A DNA stretch of 64,000 nucleotides from Arenimonas terrae (GTDB lineage: Bacteria; Pseudomonadota; Gammaproteobacteria; Xanthomonadales; Xanthomonadaceae): assembly GCF_006265115.1 (NCBI RefSeq), contig NZ_SMDR01000001.1:930001-994000 (forward strand), in the 5' to 3' direction. The notes beneath the pieces were generated by a model. The model searched no databases, was not told where the DNA came from, and saw only the letters and a program-made list of their open reading frames with translations. The position numbers and the translations under genes are program-made. This document shows, in pieces, positions 46,637-55,914 of this stretch. Position 1 is the first letter of the stretch, and the number at the start of each line of letters is the position of its first letter.

Positions 46637-47611
46637 TCAGTAGCGGATGAGCGCCGAGCCCCAGGTGAAACCGCCGCCGAAGGCTTCCAGCAGCAGCAGC
46701 TGGCCGCGCTGCACCTTGCCGGAGCGCACGGCTTCGTCCAGCGCCAGCGGCACCGAGCCGGCCGACGTGTTGCCGTGCTTGTGCACGGTGACGATGACGC
46801 GGTCCATCGGCATGTCCAGGCGCTTGGCCGTGGCCTCGATGATGCGCAGGTTGGCCTGGTGCGGGATCAGCCAGTCGAGGTCGTGCTTGTCCAGGCCGTT
46901 GGCGGCGAGCGCCTCGTCGACGACGGCGTCGAGCGCCTTGACCGCGTGCTTGAACACCTCGTTGCCGGTCATCAGCACGCGCACGCCGGCGTTCTTCTCT
47001 TCCGGCTTGAAGCCGACCGAGACGCCGACCGGGTTGTACAGCAGCTCCTTCTTGCCGCCGTCCGCGTGCAGGTGCGTGGACAGGATGCCGGCCTCGGCAT
47101 CGGCCTTGAGGATCACCGCGCCGGCGCCGTCGCCGAACAGCACACAGGTGTTGCGGTCGGACCAATCCAGCATGCGGGTCAAGGTTTCAGCGCCGACGAC
47201 CAGGACCGTCTTCGCGCTGCCCGCCTTGATGAAGTTGTCCGCCACGCTCATCGCGAAGATGAAGCCCGAGCAGGCGGCGTTGACGTCGAACGCGGCGCAG
47301 CCGTTGGCACCGATGCGATGCTGCAGCAGGCAGGCCGTGGACGGGAAGATGAGGTCGGGCGTGGTGGTGCCGACGATGATCAGGTCGAGCTCGGCGGCGG
47401 TGACGCCGGCGGCTTCCATCGCGGCGATCGCGGCGCGTTCGGCCAGGTCGCAGGTGGTTTCGCCTTCGACCACGACGTGGCGCTGGCGGATGCCGGTGCG
47501 GCTGGCGATCCACTCGTCGCTGGTCTCGACGAACTGCTCGAGATCCTTGTTGGTCAGGATCTTCGCCGGCAGGGCACTGCCGGTACCGGCGATACGAGAA
47601 AACACGGCCAT
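46637..47611 (-). CDS. fabH: 3-oxoacyl-ACP synthase III
   Basis: 324 residues from the ATG at 47611, chosen over an ATG at 47617 because GAGAGG stands seven nt before the former and only one nt before the latter. Starts fatty-acid synthesis from acetyl-CoA and malonyl-ACP. Active-site Cys114 in [10 protein letters not shown], His251 in IPHQANLRI and Asn281 in KHGNTSAG. In E. coli plsX lies between rpmF and fabH; here no gene lies in that gap. Confidence 0.96.
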   Translation of the reverse strand: MAVFSRIAGTGSALPAKILTNKDLEQFVETSDEWIASRTGIRQRHVVVEGETTCDLAERAAIAAMEAAGVTAAELDLIIVGTTTPDLIFPSTACLLQHRIGANGCAAFDVNAACSGFIFAMSVADNFIKAGSAKTVLVVGAETLTRMLDWSDRNTCVLFGDGAGAVILKADAEAGILSTHLHADGGKKELLYNPVGVSVGFKPEEKNAGVRVLMTGNEVFKHAVKALDAVVDEALAANGLDKHDLDWLIPHQANLRIIEATAKRLDMPMDRVIVTVHKHGNTSAGSVPLALDEAVRSGKVQRGQLLLLEAFGGGFTWGSALIRY

Positions 47612-47771
47612 CGTCATTCCTCTCTGCGACGGGTCCCGGCGCCGGCGGACGCCGCGCGCGGGAACGTCAGAAACGCGCGCGGCGGGACCAGGCCCGCCGC
47701 GTTCAGCATAGGTCGTTTACGCCCGCGGGCGCACGTCCCGAGGGGGCCGCCCCGAAGGGCGGACACCGGCC

Positions 47772-47966
47772 TCAGTCTTCGGCAACCACCGAGGACTTCA
47801 CGTCGATGACCTTCTTGCCACGGTAGTAGCCGTCCTTGGTCACGTGGTGGCGCAGGTGGGTCTCGCCCGAGGTCGGGTCGGTGGCCAGCTGCTTGGCGGT
47901 GAGGGCGTCGTGCGAGCGGCGCTGGCCGCGGCGGGACGGGGTGACGCGGGACTTCTGGACGGCCAT
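47772..47966 (-). CDS. rpmF: 50S ribosomal protein L32
   Basis: 64 residues: [20 protein letters not shown] and the C-terminal GYYRGKKVI are L32 hallmarks. It lacks the zinc cysteines of some L32 forms. It follows yceD by 13 nt, as usual. Confidence 0.98.
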   Translation of the reverse strand: MAVQKSRVTPSRRGQRRSHDALTAKQLATDPTSGETHLRHHVTKDGYYRGKKVIDVKSSVVAED

Positions 47967-47979
47967 GGTCTATCTCCAA

Positions 47980-48495
47980 CTACTTCTTCGGTGCCTTCAA
48001 CGCGGCGAGCGCGGCGAAAGGGTTCGGTTTCACTTCTTCTTCCCCGATGTCGGCGGGCCATTCGGCCGTGACCTCCATCGAGCGCGGATCGATCGGTACC
48101 ACCGGGATGGCGAGGATGAGTTCATCCTCGACCAGCTCGGCCGGGTGCAGCTCGCCGCCGGCTTGCAGCAGGAACGGCTCCATGTCCTCCGGCAGCGCGG
48201 CTTCCTGCGCCTCGTCGGTGATCAGGCCGAGACGCTGGACCAGCTGGACCGGATGCAGGAAACGTTCCAGCGTCCGTTGGCACTGCAGCGGCAGGTCGGC
48301 TTCGGCGCGGATCTCGACATAAGGCAGGTCGAGCCCATCGCGGCCGAATTCCATCTCGAAGCGGCAGTCACCCTCGGCGTTCATCAGGCTCTCCCGCAGC
48401 CGGGGCATCCCGGACAGCGGCAGGTGGCCTTCGAAGCGCCGCTTGGCCGCAACCATGCGCCAGGCATCGAGCACAGGGGGCAGGGACGCGGACAT
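47980..48495 (-). CDS. yceD: YceD/DUF177 family 23S rRNA accumulation protein
   Basis: 171 residues, starting MSASLPPVLDAWRMVAAKRRF, which matches the family start (LPLxLDPxRxAxxxxxxxG), so the ATG at 48495 is right. The end ELILAIPVVPIDPRS and KPNPFAALAALK are conserved. In E. coli and plants the family is required for normal 23S rRNA amounts. It starts only a few nt after a near-consensus promoter, so its mRNA may be leaderless. Confidence 0.95.
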   Translation of the reverse strand: MSASLPPVLDAWRMVAAKRRFEGHLPLSGMPRLRESLMNAEGDCRFEMEFGRDGLDLPYVEIRAEADLPLQCQRTLERFLHPVQLVQRLGLITDEAQEAALPEDMEPFLLQAGGELHPAELVEDELILAIPVVPIDPRSMEVTAEWPADIGEEEVKPNPFAALAALKAPKK

Positions 48496-48504
48496 AAGCG
48501 CGAA

Positions 48505-48533
48505 ATGATAGGCCCGCGACCGGGCTGTGTCAA
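48505..48533 (-). promoter_or_regulatory. near-consensus promoter of yceD-rpmF-fab operon
   Basis: On the minus strand TTGACA (48533-48528), spacer 17 nt, TATCAT (48510-48505). Predicted transcription start is near 48497-48499, only a few nt from the yceD ATG at 48495. There is no ribosome-binding site in the nine bases TTCGCGCTT between -10 and ATG. Confidence 0.8.
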
Positions 48534-48613
48534 ACCTAAGCCTTTGCGGCCGCACGGGTTTGCCGCTCCATCCGGGCCTGGTGCAGACTGCCGCCAGCCT
48601 TTCGGACCCCATC

Positions 48614-49099
48614 ATGCCCACTGTCCTGCTGATTGCCGGCCTGGCCGCCCTGGCCCTGGCCCTCATCCTGCTGGTCTCGATCCTGCGGGCGCGACGCCGC
48701 GAACGCAGCCTGCTCAGGCTGCTGGACCTGGCCGATGCCATGCAGGCCCTGCTCGACCGCAGCCAGGAGCGCATGGCAGCAATGAAGGCCGTGGTCGGCC
48801 GGGTACCGGCGGACATCGCCGCCGTCGCCCAGGCCTCGCTCGACGGCATCCAGCCCATCCTGGACGCCAAGCGCGACGTGCTCCAGCACCGCCTGTGGAT
48901 CCAGAAGCACGGCCAGACCGCCCGCCAGTCCGAGCTCGACGCCGCCTGCGCCGCCCTGGAGAGGGCGCGCAGCCGCCTGGCCGGCCAGCTGGACGAACTC
49001 GAACAGGCCGGCGCCGAGCTGGCCGACGCCACCCAGGCCAGCGCCGACGCGGCGCGGCGCGAGCCCGCAACCCTGCGGCGGGACCCGGGGCCGACGTGA
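48614..49099 (+). CDS. membrane-anchored coiled-coil protein
   Basis: 161 residues from the ATG at 48614. A single N-terminal membrane segment (VLLIAGLAALALALILLVSIL) precedes a cytoplasmic long alpha-helical region (35-150) with heptad-like Ala/Leu spacing (LDLADAMQALLDRSQERMAAMK; SELDAACAALERARSRLAGQL). No family recognised. It overlaps maf through GTGA, so the two are coupled. Confidence 0.65.
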   Translation: MPTVLLIAGLAALALALILLVSILRARRRERSLLRLLDLADAMQALLDRSQERMAAMKAVVGRVPADIAAVAQASLDGIQPILDAKRDVLQHRLWIQKHGQTARQSELDAACAALERARSRLAGQLDELEQAGAELADATQASADAARREPATLRRDPGPT

Positions 49100-49671
49100 G
49101 CACCCTGGTCCTGGGATCGACCTCGCGCTACCGGCGCGAGCTGCTGCAGCGTCTGGGCCTGCCCTTCGAGGTCGAGCGTCCGGAGGTGGACGAAACCCCG
49201 CTGCCCGGCGAACCCCCGGCGGGCCTCGCAGTCCGCCTGGCCGAAGCCAAGGCCCTGGCCGTGGCGGCCCGGCGTCCGGCGGCCTGGGTGATCGGCTCGG
49301 ACCAGGTCGCCGACCGCGACGGCCAGCCGCTGGGCAAGCCCGGCGATCGCGACACGGCGCTGGCGCAGCTGCTGGCCGCCTCGGAGCACGAGGTCCGATT
49401 CCATACCGCGTTCTGCCTGGTCGGACCGGACGGGCGGCGCCTCGCCGGACTCGACCTCACCGAAGTGCGGTTCCGGCCGCTGGGGCAGGAGGAAATCCTG
49501 CGCTACCTGGATGCCGAACAGCCGTACGACTGCGCCGGAAGCTTCAAATGCGAGGGCCTGGGCATCGCGCTGTTCGAGGCGATCCACACCCGCGACCCGA
49601 CCGCCCTGGTCGGCCTGCCGCTGATCGCCCTGGCCGCCGCGCTGCGCGAGGCGGGCTTCCGCGTGCCCTGA
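49096..49671 (+). CDS. maf: Maf-like nucleotide pyrophosphatase
   Basis: 191 residues from GTG at 49096 (STLVLGSTSRYRRELLQRL). Maf fold with VIGSDQVADRDGQPLGKPG, FHTAFCLV, and a long C-terminal half with YDCAGSFKCEGLG. This pattern is of the YceF type, which in E. coli hydrolyses m7GTP. It follows the coiled-coil gene and converges with GT39 with 12 nt between stops. Confidence 0.92.
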   Translation: MSTLVLGSTSRYRRELLQRLGLPFEVERPEVDETPLPGEPPAGLAVRLAEAKALAVAARRPAAWVIGSDQVADRDGQPLGKPGDRDTALAQLLAASEHEVRFHTAFCLVGPDGRRLAGLDLTEVRFRPLGQEEILRYLDAEQPYDCAGSFKCEGLGIALFEAIHTRDPTALVGLPLIALAAALREAGFRVP

Positions 49672-49683
49672 GGGACGGGTCCG

Positions 49684-51516
49684 TCACTCGATCCGGACCG
49701 GCTGCTCCGGCCAGGCTTCGACGCTGCCGTCGTCGCCGCGGACCACCAGGCCCAGCCAGGCCGTTCCGGGCGCGTGACCGGTCAGATCCAGGCGCGCGCT
49801 GAAACCCACGTCCGGGTCGCTCCCGTGCAGCCCCCAGTAGTCGATCACATCCGGACGGGGCTGGCCGTAGTCGGCGACCGCGACCCGCCGCCCGTCCAAA
49901 AACACCTCGACCAGGGACACCGCGGCGCCCTGCTTCAGCGCCCAGCCTTTCACCGGAAACTGGCCGCTGACGCGTTCGCCCGGGCCCGGCGTCTGGATCC
50001 AGGCCAGGGCCGGCGTGACGCAGCCCGCCGACGACGCCGTGATCCGGAACAGCAGGAACCGTTTGCGGCCATGGTCGACGTTGAGCACCTGTGGTGGGGG
50101 CAGCCCGCCCGCCTGCCGGCAGAGGTCGCGATACCCCTGCAGCCGCAGCTTGAGTGGGCGCGCGGTGTCCTCGACCACCAGCAAGATCGGGCCGGGGCCC
50201 CAATCGGAGCGACCGGCGCTGAGCAGCCCCCAGTCGGCCAGCTGCACGGCGCGGCCGTGCTTGCGGTTGAGAGGATGATCCAGCACCGGGATGTCGCCGC
50301 GGTCCAGGGCCAGCGAAAGCTGGGCGCCCAGCATGAAGTTGTCGGCGACCACGCGCGTGTCCGGCGGCATCGCCGCGAGGGCCGCGCGCACCTCGTGCGC
50401 GATGTCCTCCCAGCCCGAGAAGTTGTCGGCATACGCCGGGCCCGACGCCAACTGCGCGCGCGCGGCCGGCTGCGTCAGCAGCGCCAGGTAGGCCACCATC
50501 GCCAGCAGCCCGACGGTGGTCAGGCCATGCAGGGCCCGCCGCCACGCCGGCCGCCAGTGACCCAGCAGCGCGGGCGCCGCGCAAACCAGGGCCAGCCACC
50601 CCGCCAGCGGCCAGTGGAAGCTGACGCGTTCGCTGTCGGCGAAGAAGCCGAGCGCGAGATAGCCGAGCACCGACACGCTGGCGACGCCACCCAGCAGCGG
50701 CCAGGCTTCGTGAGGACCCCGGCGCCGGCGCCAGGCTTCGCGCAGCACCGCCAGCAGCAGCACGAAAAGCAGCGGCGTCACCACCACGGCCTGCACCAGC
50801 GGCCACCACAGGCCCTGAAGGTGCGGATTCCAGGGATGGCGGTCGACCAGCTGGAAGGCAAGGCCGGCGCCGGAATGCGCCTGGTTCCAGGCCAGCAGCG
50901 GCCACCAGGCGGCCGCGCCGACCGCGACCGCCAGCCACAGCCGCGGCTCGCGCAGCAGTTCGCGGCCGCGCGGCACGCACAGCAGGCCGACCGCGCCGGC
51001 GACCACGACAAGGGCGAAGCGGTAGTGCGAGAACGCGCCGATCATCAGACCCAGGGCCAACTGCAGCAGCGCTCCAGGCGCGACCCGTCGCAGCAGCACC
51101 GCGAACGCATCCAGGCAAAGCAGCGTGGCGAACAGCATGGGCACGTCCGGCAGCGCCAGCACGCCCATCAGGCCCGCCAGCGGCATCAGCAGGGCGAGCA
51201 GGCCCGCCTGCCAGCCGGCCTCGTCGCCGAACCAGCGGCGGGCGATGCGCACCACCAGCCAGGGCAGCGCCGCACCCAGCAGCAGGAAAGGCAGGCGCAC
51301 CGCGAAGATGTTCTGGCCACCCAGTTCGGTGCCCAGACGGATCAGCCAGGCGGTCAATCCGGGCAGGTCCGAATAGGCCCAGGCCAGGCGCCGGCTCTCG
51401 AGTGCGTAGAAGGCTTCGTCGCCGAAGGGCTGCAGCGACAGCGCCAACCACAGCTTGACCAGCAGCAGCAGCGCCCAGGCGACCAGGAATTTCACGCGCA
51501 GGGAACTCAGGCCCAT
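49684..51516 (-). CDS. GT39-type glycosyltransferase with C-terminal Ig-like domain
   Basis: 610 residues. About eleven membrane segments, with the first loop LQPFGDEAFYALESRRLAW (Asp-Glu of PMT/ArnT-type transferases that use lipid-linked sugar donors) and VVADNFMLGAQLSLAL. Residues about 500-610 form a soluble domain (TPGPGERVSGQFPVKGWAL...VEVFLDGRR), similar to Ig-like add-ons of secreted proteins, unusual on such an enzyme. The substrate may be lipid A or a protein. Divergent from moxR. Confidence 0.82.
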   Translation of the reverse strand: MGLSSLRVKFLVAWALLLLVKLWLALSLQPFGDEAFYALESRRLAWAYSDLPGLTAWLIRLGTELGGQNIFAVRLPFLLLGAALPWLVVRIARRWFGDEAGWQAGLLALLMPLAGLMGVLALPDVPMLFATLLCLDAFAVLLRRVAPGALLQLALGLMIGAFSHYRFALVVVAGAVGLLCVPRGRELLREPRLWLAVAVGAAAWWPLLAWNQAHSGAGLAFQLVDRHPWNPHLQGLWWPLVQAVVVTPLLFVLLLAVLREAWRRRRGPHEAWPLLGGVASVSVLGYLALGFFADSERVSFHWPLAGWLALVCAAPALLGHWRPAWRRALHGLTTVGLLAMVAYLALLTQPAARAQLASGPAYADNFSGWEDIAHEVRAALAAMPPDTRVVADNFMLGAQLSLALDRGDIPVLDHPLNRKHGRAVQLADWGLLSAGRSDWGPGPILLVVEDTARPLKLRLQGYRDLCRQAGGLPPPQVLNVDHGRKRFLLFRITASSAGCVTPALAWIQTPGPGERVSGQFPVKGWALKQGAAVSLVEVFLDGRRVAVADYGQPRPDVIDYWGLHGSDPDVGFSARLDLTGHAPGTAWLGLVVRGDDGSVEAWPEQPVRIE

Positions 51517-51565
51517 GCCAGCATCCGCGGGGTATCCTTCCTCGAACTCCGCCCGGACGCACTCC

Positions 51566-52519
51566 ATGCACGCGCAGGCCATCGACCCGCACATCCTAAC
51601 CGACCGCACCCGCGAAGCCCTCGACGCCGCGCTGGGCCAGGTCAACCGGCTGGTCCTGGGCAAGCCGCGCGAAGTGCAGCTGGCCTTCACCACCCTGCTG
51701 GCCGGCGGCCACCTTCTGATCGAGGACCTTCCGGGGTTGGGCAAGACCACACTGGCGCGCGCGATGGCGGCCAGCCTGGGCCTGGATTTCCAGCGCATGC
51801 AGTTCACCTCCGACCTGCTGCCGTCCGACATCATCGGCGTCTCGATCTTCGACCAGACCACGCGCGAGTTCCGTTTCCACGCCGGCCCGGTGTTCACCCA
51901 GCTGCTGCTGGCCGACGAGATCAACCGGGCGCCGCCGCGCACCCAGAGCGCGCTGCTGGAAGCGATGGCCGAACACCAGGTCACGGTCGACGGCGTCACC
52001 CATTCGCTGCCGCAGCCCTTTTTCGTCGTCGCCACCCAGAACCCCGTGGACCTGGCCGGTACCTTCCCGCTGCCCGATTCGCAGATGGATCGCTTCCTGC
52101 TGCGCCTGCAGCTCGGTTACCCCGACCCCGGCGCGGAGCGCGAGATGCTGGCCGGCGAGGACCGCCGCGACCTGATCGCGCAGAGCCTGCCCCAGCTGAC
52201 CGGCGACGACGTGCTGTCGCTGCGCGGCGCGGTCGAGCGGGTGCACGCCAGCGAAGCCCTCGTGTCCTACGTGCAGGCCCTGCTGCAGGAAAGCCGGCGC
52301 CATCCCGGCGTGCAGGTCGGGCTGTCGCCGCGCGCGGGCCTCGGGCTGCTGCGCGGCGCGCGCGCGCACGCACTGCTGGCCGGTCGCGACCACGTGCTGC
52401 CGGAAGACGTGCAGGCCCTGTTCTCCCAGGTGGCGGCGCACCGGCTGGTGCCCGAATCCGAATCCGAGGGCCGCGACGCGCTCGCCGCCCGCATCCTGCG
52501 CACGGTGGCGGTGGACTGA
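51566..52519 (+). CDS. MoxR-type AAA+ ATPase
   Basis: 317 residues from the ATG at 51566. Walker A LIEDLPGLGKTTLARAM, LLLADEINRAPPRTQSALLEAM (Walker B/sensor), VVATQNPVDLAGTFPLP and QMDRFLLRL. MoxR ATPases act as chaperones for envelope or metal enzymes with DUF58 partners. Head of the operon moxR-DUF58-tgpA-slp; four nt before the DUF58 gene. Confidence 0.93.
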   Translation: MHAQAIDPHILTDRTREALDAALGQVNRLVLGKPREVQLAFTTLLAGGHLLIEDLPGLGKTTLARAMAASLGLDFQRMQFTSDLLPSDIIGVSIFDQTTREFRFHAGPVFTQLLLADEINRAPPRTQSALLEAMAEHQVTVDGVTHSLPQPFFVVATQNPVDLAGTFPLPDSQMDRFLLRLQLGYPDPGAEREMLAGEDRRDLIAQSLPQLTGDDVLSLRGAVERVHASEALVSYVQALLQESRRHPGVQVGLSPRAGLGLLRGARAHALLAGRDHVLPEDVQALFSQVAAHRLVPESESEGRDALAARILRTVAVD

Positions 52520-52523
52520 GCCC

Positions 52524-53492
52524 TTGGCCCGACCGCGCGATCTCGTCGAGCGCTGGAGCGACCGGCTCGCCGGCCTGCCGCTGGTTCGCCCGAAGTCGGC
52601 GGAAACGCTGCCGATCGTGGTCGACCGCCGCCGTGTCTACATCCTGCCCACCGGTTTCGGATTGTTCCTGGCCGGCATGCTCGGGGCGATGCTGTTGGGC
52701 GGGCTGAACTACAACAACAACCCCGCGCTGGTGCTGGCCTTCCTCCTGATCGCGGTGGCGCACAACAGCCTGGTGCACGCCCACCTGACGCTGTCGGGAC
52801 TGCGCCTGATCGCGCTGCATTCCGAACCGGTGCACGCAGGCCGCCCGATGATCCTGCGCCTGGCTTTCGAGGCCAGCGGCAATCTTGCACGCGAAGGCCT
52901 GGAGCTGCGCGCCGGAGACGAAGAGGCCTTCTTCCAGCTGGCGCCGGGTGAACGCGGCGAAGTCAGGCTCAACCTGCCGACGCAGCGAAGGGGCTGGCTG
53001 GTGCCCGAGCGCCTGCGCCTGTCGACGGTGCGTCCCTTCGGTCTGGCGCGCGCCTGGTCCTGGCTGAAACCCGATGTCCGGCTGCTGGTGTACCCGTCGC
53101 CCGAAGCCGAAGGCGTGCCCCTGCCCGACCCGGGCGGCGACGGCCCCTCCAGCCGCACCCACGCCCACGGCGACCAGCCGCACCATCTGCGCGAATACCG
53201 CATCGGGGACGCCCTGAGGCAGGTCGCCTGGAAGGCCTCGGCCCGCATCGACCGGCTGATGGTCCGCGAGTACGAAGCCAGTGCCCAGCGCGAGATCGAA
53301 CTGGATTGGTACAGCCTGGGGACCCTGCCCCATGAAGCGCGCATCCGCCGCCTGACCCGCTGGGTGCTCGAGGCCGAGCGCCTCGGCGGCCGCTGGCGCC
53401 TGCGCCTGCCCGGCCAGTCGCTGGGTCCGGGCCGCGGGCCGGAACACCGCCACGCCTGCCTGCGCGCCCTTGCGCTGATGCCCGATGCCTGA
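52524..53492 (+). CDS. DUF58-domain membrane protein
   Basis: 322 residues, starting TTG at 52524. Two membrane segments near residues 42-58 and 66-82, then a DUF58 domain with RRGWLVPERLRLSTVRPFGL and REYRIGDALRQVAWKASAR. The usual partner of MoxR ATPases. The end overlaps the TgpA gene start by eight nt. Confidence 0.9.
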   Translation: MARPRDLVERWSDRLAGLPLVRPKSAETLPIVVDRRRVYILPTGFGLFLAGMLGAMLLGGLNYNNNPALVLAFLLIAVAHNSLVHAHLTLSGLRLIALHSEPVHAGRPMILRLAFEASGNLAREGLELRAGDEEAFFQLAPGERGEVRLNLPTQRRGWLVPERLRLSTVRPFGLARAWSWLKPDVRLLVYPSPEAEGVPLPDPGGDGPSSRTHAHGDQPHHLREYRIGDALRQVAWKASARIDRLMVREYEASAQREIELDWYSLGTLPHEARIRRLTRWVLEAERLGGRWRLRLPGQSLGPGRGPEHRHACLRALALMPDA

Positions 53493-55422
53493 GCTCATTC
53501 CGCCCCGCGTGCGCACCTGGTGCATGGCGGCCGCCATCGCCTGCCTGCTGCCCCTGCTGCTGCAGATTCCGACGGGCCTGGCCTTGACCCTGGCCGTCAT
53601 CGCCGCGCTGGGCGCCGGCGTGTCCCGGCAATGGCCGATGGCCCTGAGGCTCGTGCTGCTGGCTTTGCTCGGCGTCTATGTGCTGGTCAGCCACGACTTC
53701 AGCATCGGCCGGGACACCGGCTGCGCGATGCTGGCGTCGCTGCTCGCGCTCAAACCGTTCGAAACGAGGCATCTGCGCGACGCACGGAGCTTGCTGGGTT
53801 TTTCGCTGTTCGCGCCGTTCACCGCCTTCCTGCAGGACCAAGGACCCCTCACCCTGGGCCTGGCGCTGCCGGCCGTCGGGCTACAGCTGGTGGCGCTGTC
53901 GGTGCTGGCCGAACAGCGGCCGGGCTCGCCGGTGCCGCAGGTCGGCCGTAGCCGCCTGCGCGCGGTGGGGCTGGCGGTGCTGATGGGCCTGCCCTTGGCG
54001 CTGGCGGGGTTCTGGCTGTTCCCGCGCTTGGGCAGCCCACTCTGGGGCATGCCGGAAAACGCCGTGGGGCGCAGCGGCCTGGGCAACCGCATGACGCCCG
54101 ACCAATGGATCGAACTGTTCGCCGACGATGCGCCCGCCCTGCGCGTGCGTTTCGACAGCGCCGAGCCACGGCGCCAGGATCTCTACTGGCGCGGACAGGT
54201 GCTGTGGGAGTTCGACGGCCAGACCTGGAGCCGCGGCGAGGCCTTCGCCCCCGGCAAGCCGCCGCGCCTGATGCCGATGACGGCGACCTACCGCTACCAG
54301 GTCGAGATGGAGCCCACCGACCGCCGCTACCTGGTCACGCTCGACCTGCCTCTGCTCGCGCCTGCGTCCGGCGAGCTCACCGGGGACCTGAGCGTGGTGA
54401 CCGCCGCGCCGGTCGACAAGTTGCTCCAGTACTCAGGCACCTCGACCATGCAGGCCGGCTTCCCGGACGGTCTGTCGCCGCTGGAGGAAAGCCGCGCGCT
54501 CACCCTGCCCCGGGACCTCAATCCACGCGCCCGTGCGCTGGCGGAACGCTGGCGCAGCGAAAGTGGCGGCGACGACGTCGCGGTGGTGCGGCGGGCGCTG
54601 GCCTGGATCGCCGAGGACTTCAGCTACAGCCTCACCGTGCCGCCGACGGGCCGCCACGCGGTGGACGAGTTCCTGTTCGAGACCCGGGTCGGTTTCTGCC
54701 AGCACTTCAGTTCGGCATTCGCCAGCCTGATGCGCGGCGCAGGCATCCCCTCCCGCGTCGTACTGGGATATTCCGGCGGCTACCGCAACCGCTACGGCGA
54801 TTACTGGATCGTCCGCAAGATGGACGCCCACGCCTGGACCGAGGTCTGGCTGCGGGGGCGCGGCTGGATCCGCGTCGACCCCACCGCGGCGGTCAATCCC
54901 GAACGGGTCCTGGACACCGTCGAGGACCTTGCCCGCCGGGAAGCGCTGCTGCCGGAGACCTTCGCGCCGCTGCGCGATTTCGGCGACTGGGTGCGGCGGG
55001 GCTGGAACGACCTGGTGGTCGGATTCGACGCCGCGCGCCAGGCCAGCCTGCTGCGGCCACTGGGCGTCGGCCAGGCCAGCACCGGCCAACTGGTCGCCGC
55101 GTTCGCGGTCGGCGCCGGGCTGGCGTTGGGGCTGACGCTGTGGGTGCTGCTGCGGGGGCGGCCGGAGCCCCGCGACCCGCTGGTCGTCGCCTGGTTCGCC
55201 TTCACCAAGCGGCTGCGTCGTGCCGGACTGGCGAAGGCAGCGGCCGAACCGCCACTGAGCTTCGGCGAACGCCTGGCGGCGGCCCTGCCGGCGCAGGCCG
55301 GACAATTGCGATCGCTCAGCCGGCGTTACGCCGCCTGGCGATACGCTGCCGCCGCGCTGACGCCAGATCAGAAGGACCGGCTGATCGAAGAGCTCCGCGC
55401 CTACCGGCCCGGGCCACGTTGA
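53485..55422 (+). CDS. TgpA-like membrane transglutaminase (DUF3488)
   Basis: 645 residues. About six membrane segments at the start, a periplasmic transglutaminase-like domain with Cys405 in RVGFCQHFSS, His449 in MDAHAWTEVW and Asp465 in RVDPTAAV (catalytic triad intact), then a final membrane segment (about 550-570) and a cytoplasmic DUF4129-like tail with ERLAAALPAQAG. In Pseudomonas TgpA is essential. Overlaps the DUF58 gene by eight nt. Confidence 0.92.
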   Translation: MPELIPPRVRTWCMAAAIACLLPLLLQIPTGLALTLAVIAALGAGVSRQWPMALRLVLLALLGVYVLVSHDFSIGRDTGCAMLASLLALKPFETRHLRDARSLLGFSLFAPFTAFLQDQGPLTLGLALPAVGLQLVALSVLAEQRPGSPVPQVGRSRLRAVGLAVLMGLPLALAGFWLFPRLGSPLWGMPENAVGRSGLGNRMTPDQWIELFADDAPALRVRFDSAEPRRQDLYWRGQVLWEFDGQTWSRGEAFAPGKPPRLMPMTATYRYQVEMEPTDRRYLVTLDLPLLAPASGELTGDLSVVTAAPVDKLLQYSGTSTMQAGFPDGLSPLEESRALTLPRDLNPRARALAERWRSESGGDDVAVVRRALAWIAEDFSYSLTVPPTGRHAVDEFLFETRVGFCQHFSSAFASLMRGAGIPSRVVLGYSGGYRNRYGDYWIVRKMDAHAWTEVWLRGRGWIRVDPTAAVNPERVLDTVEDLARREALLPETFAPLRDFGDWVRRGWNDLVVGFDAARQASLLRPLGVGQASTGQLVAAFAVGAGLALGLTLWVLLRGRPEPRDPLVVAWFAFTKRLRRAGLAKAAAEPPLSFGERLAAALPAQAGQLRSLSRRYAAWRYAAAALTPDQKDRLIEELRAYRPGPR

Positions 55423-55436
55423 TTCCGGAGAAGCCC

Positions 55437-55907
55437 ATGACCCGTCTTGCCGCGCTGCTGTTCTCCACCCTGCTGCTCGCCGGCTGCGTCAGCGCGCCCA
55501 AGGCGCTGCAGGGCGATTTCGCGCCGATCGAGCCTGGCCAGGCCGCGCGCGATGGCCGGGTCGGCGAACGCGTGCGCTGGGGCGGCCGCGTGGTCAGGGT
55601 CGAGCCGCTGGCCGACCGCAGCTGCTTCGAAGTGGTGGGCATCCGCGTCGGCAGTGACGGCCGTCCGCTGGCGCGCGACGACGGCAGCACCGGCCGCTTC
55701 CTGGCCTGCCGCGCCGGCTTCTACGATCCGGAAGTGTTCCTGCCCGGCCGCGAGGTCACCATTTCCGGCGCCATCGAGGGTTATGAAACCCGCAAGGTCG
55801 GCGAATACGACTACCGCTATCCGCGGCTGGCGGCCGACGTGGTCCTCCTGTGGCCCGAGCGCCGCGACGTCGACGTGATCGTCGAGCGTTATCCGGTGTG
55901 GTGGTGA
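55437..55907 (+). CDS. slp: Slp-family outer-membrane lipoprotein
   Basis: 156 residues. Lipobox LLLAGC (Cys17), then SAPKALQGDF and the Slp-family blocks GERVRWGGRVVRVEPLADRS, FYDPEVFLPGREVTISG and KVGEYDYRYPRLAA. Starvation-induced lipoprotein type. Last gene of the moxR operon; converges with hinT, seven nt away. Confidence 0.92.
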   Translation: MTRLAALLFSTLLLAGCVSAPKALQGDFAPIEPGQAARDGRVGERVRWGGRVVRVEPLADRSCFEVVGIRVGSDGRPLARDDGSTGRFLACRAGFYDPEVFLPGREVTISGAIEGYETRKVGEYDYRYPRLAADVVLLWPERRDVDVIVERYPVWW

Positions 55908-55914
55908 GCCGCGC

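Noticed and set aside
47747..47762. Hairpin CCGCCC/GGGCGG after rpmF as terminator
   Set aside because: Six-bp stem without T tract; fabH would otherwise lack a promoter.
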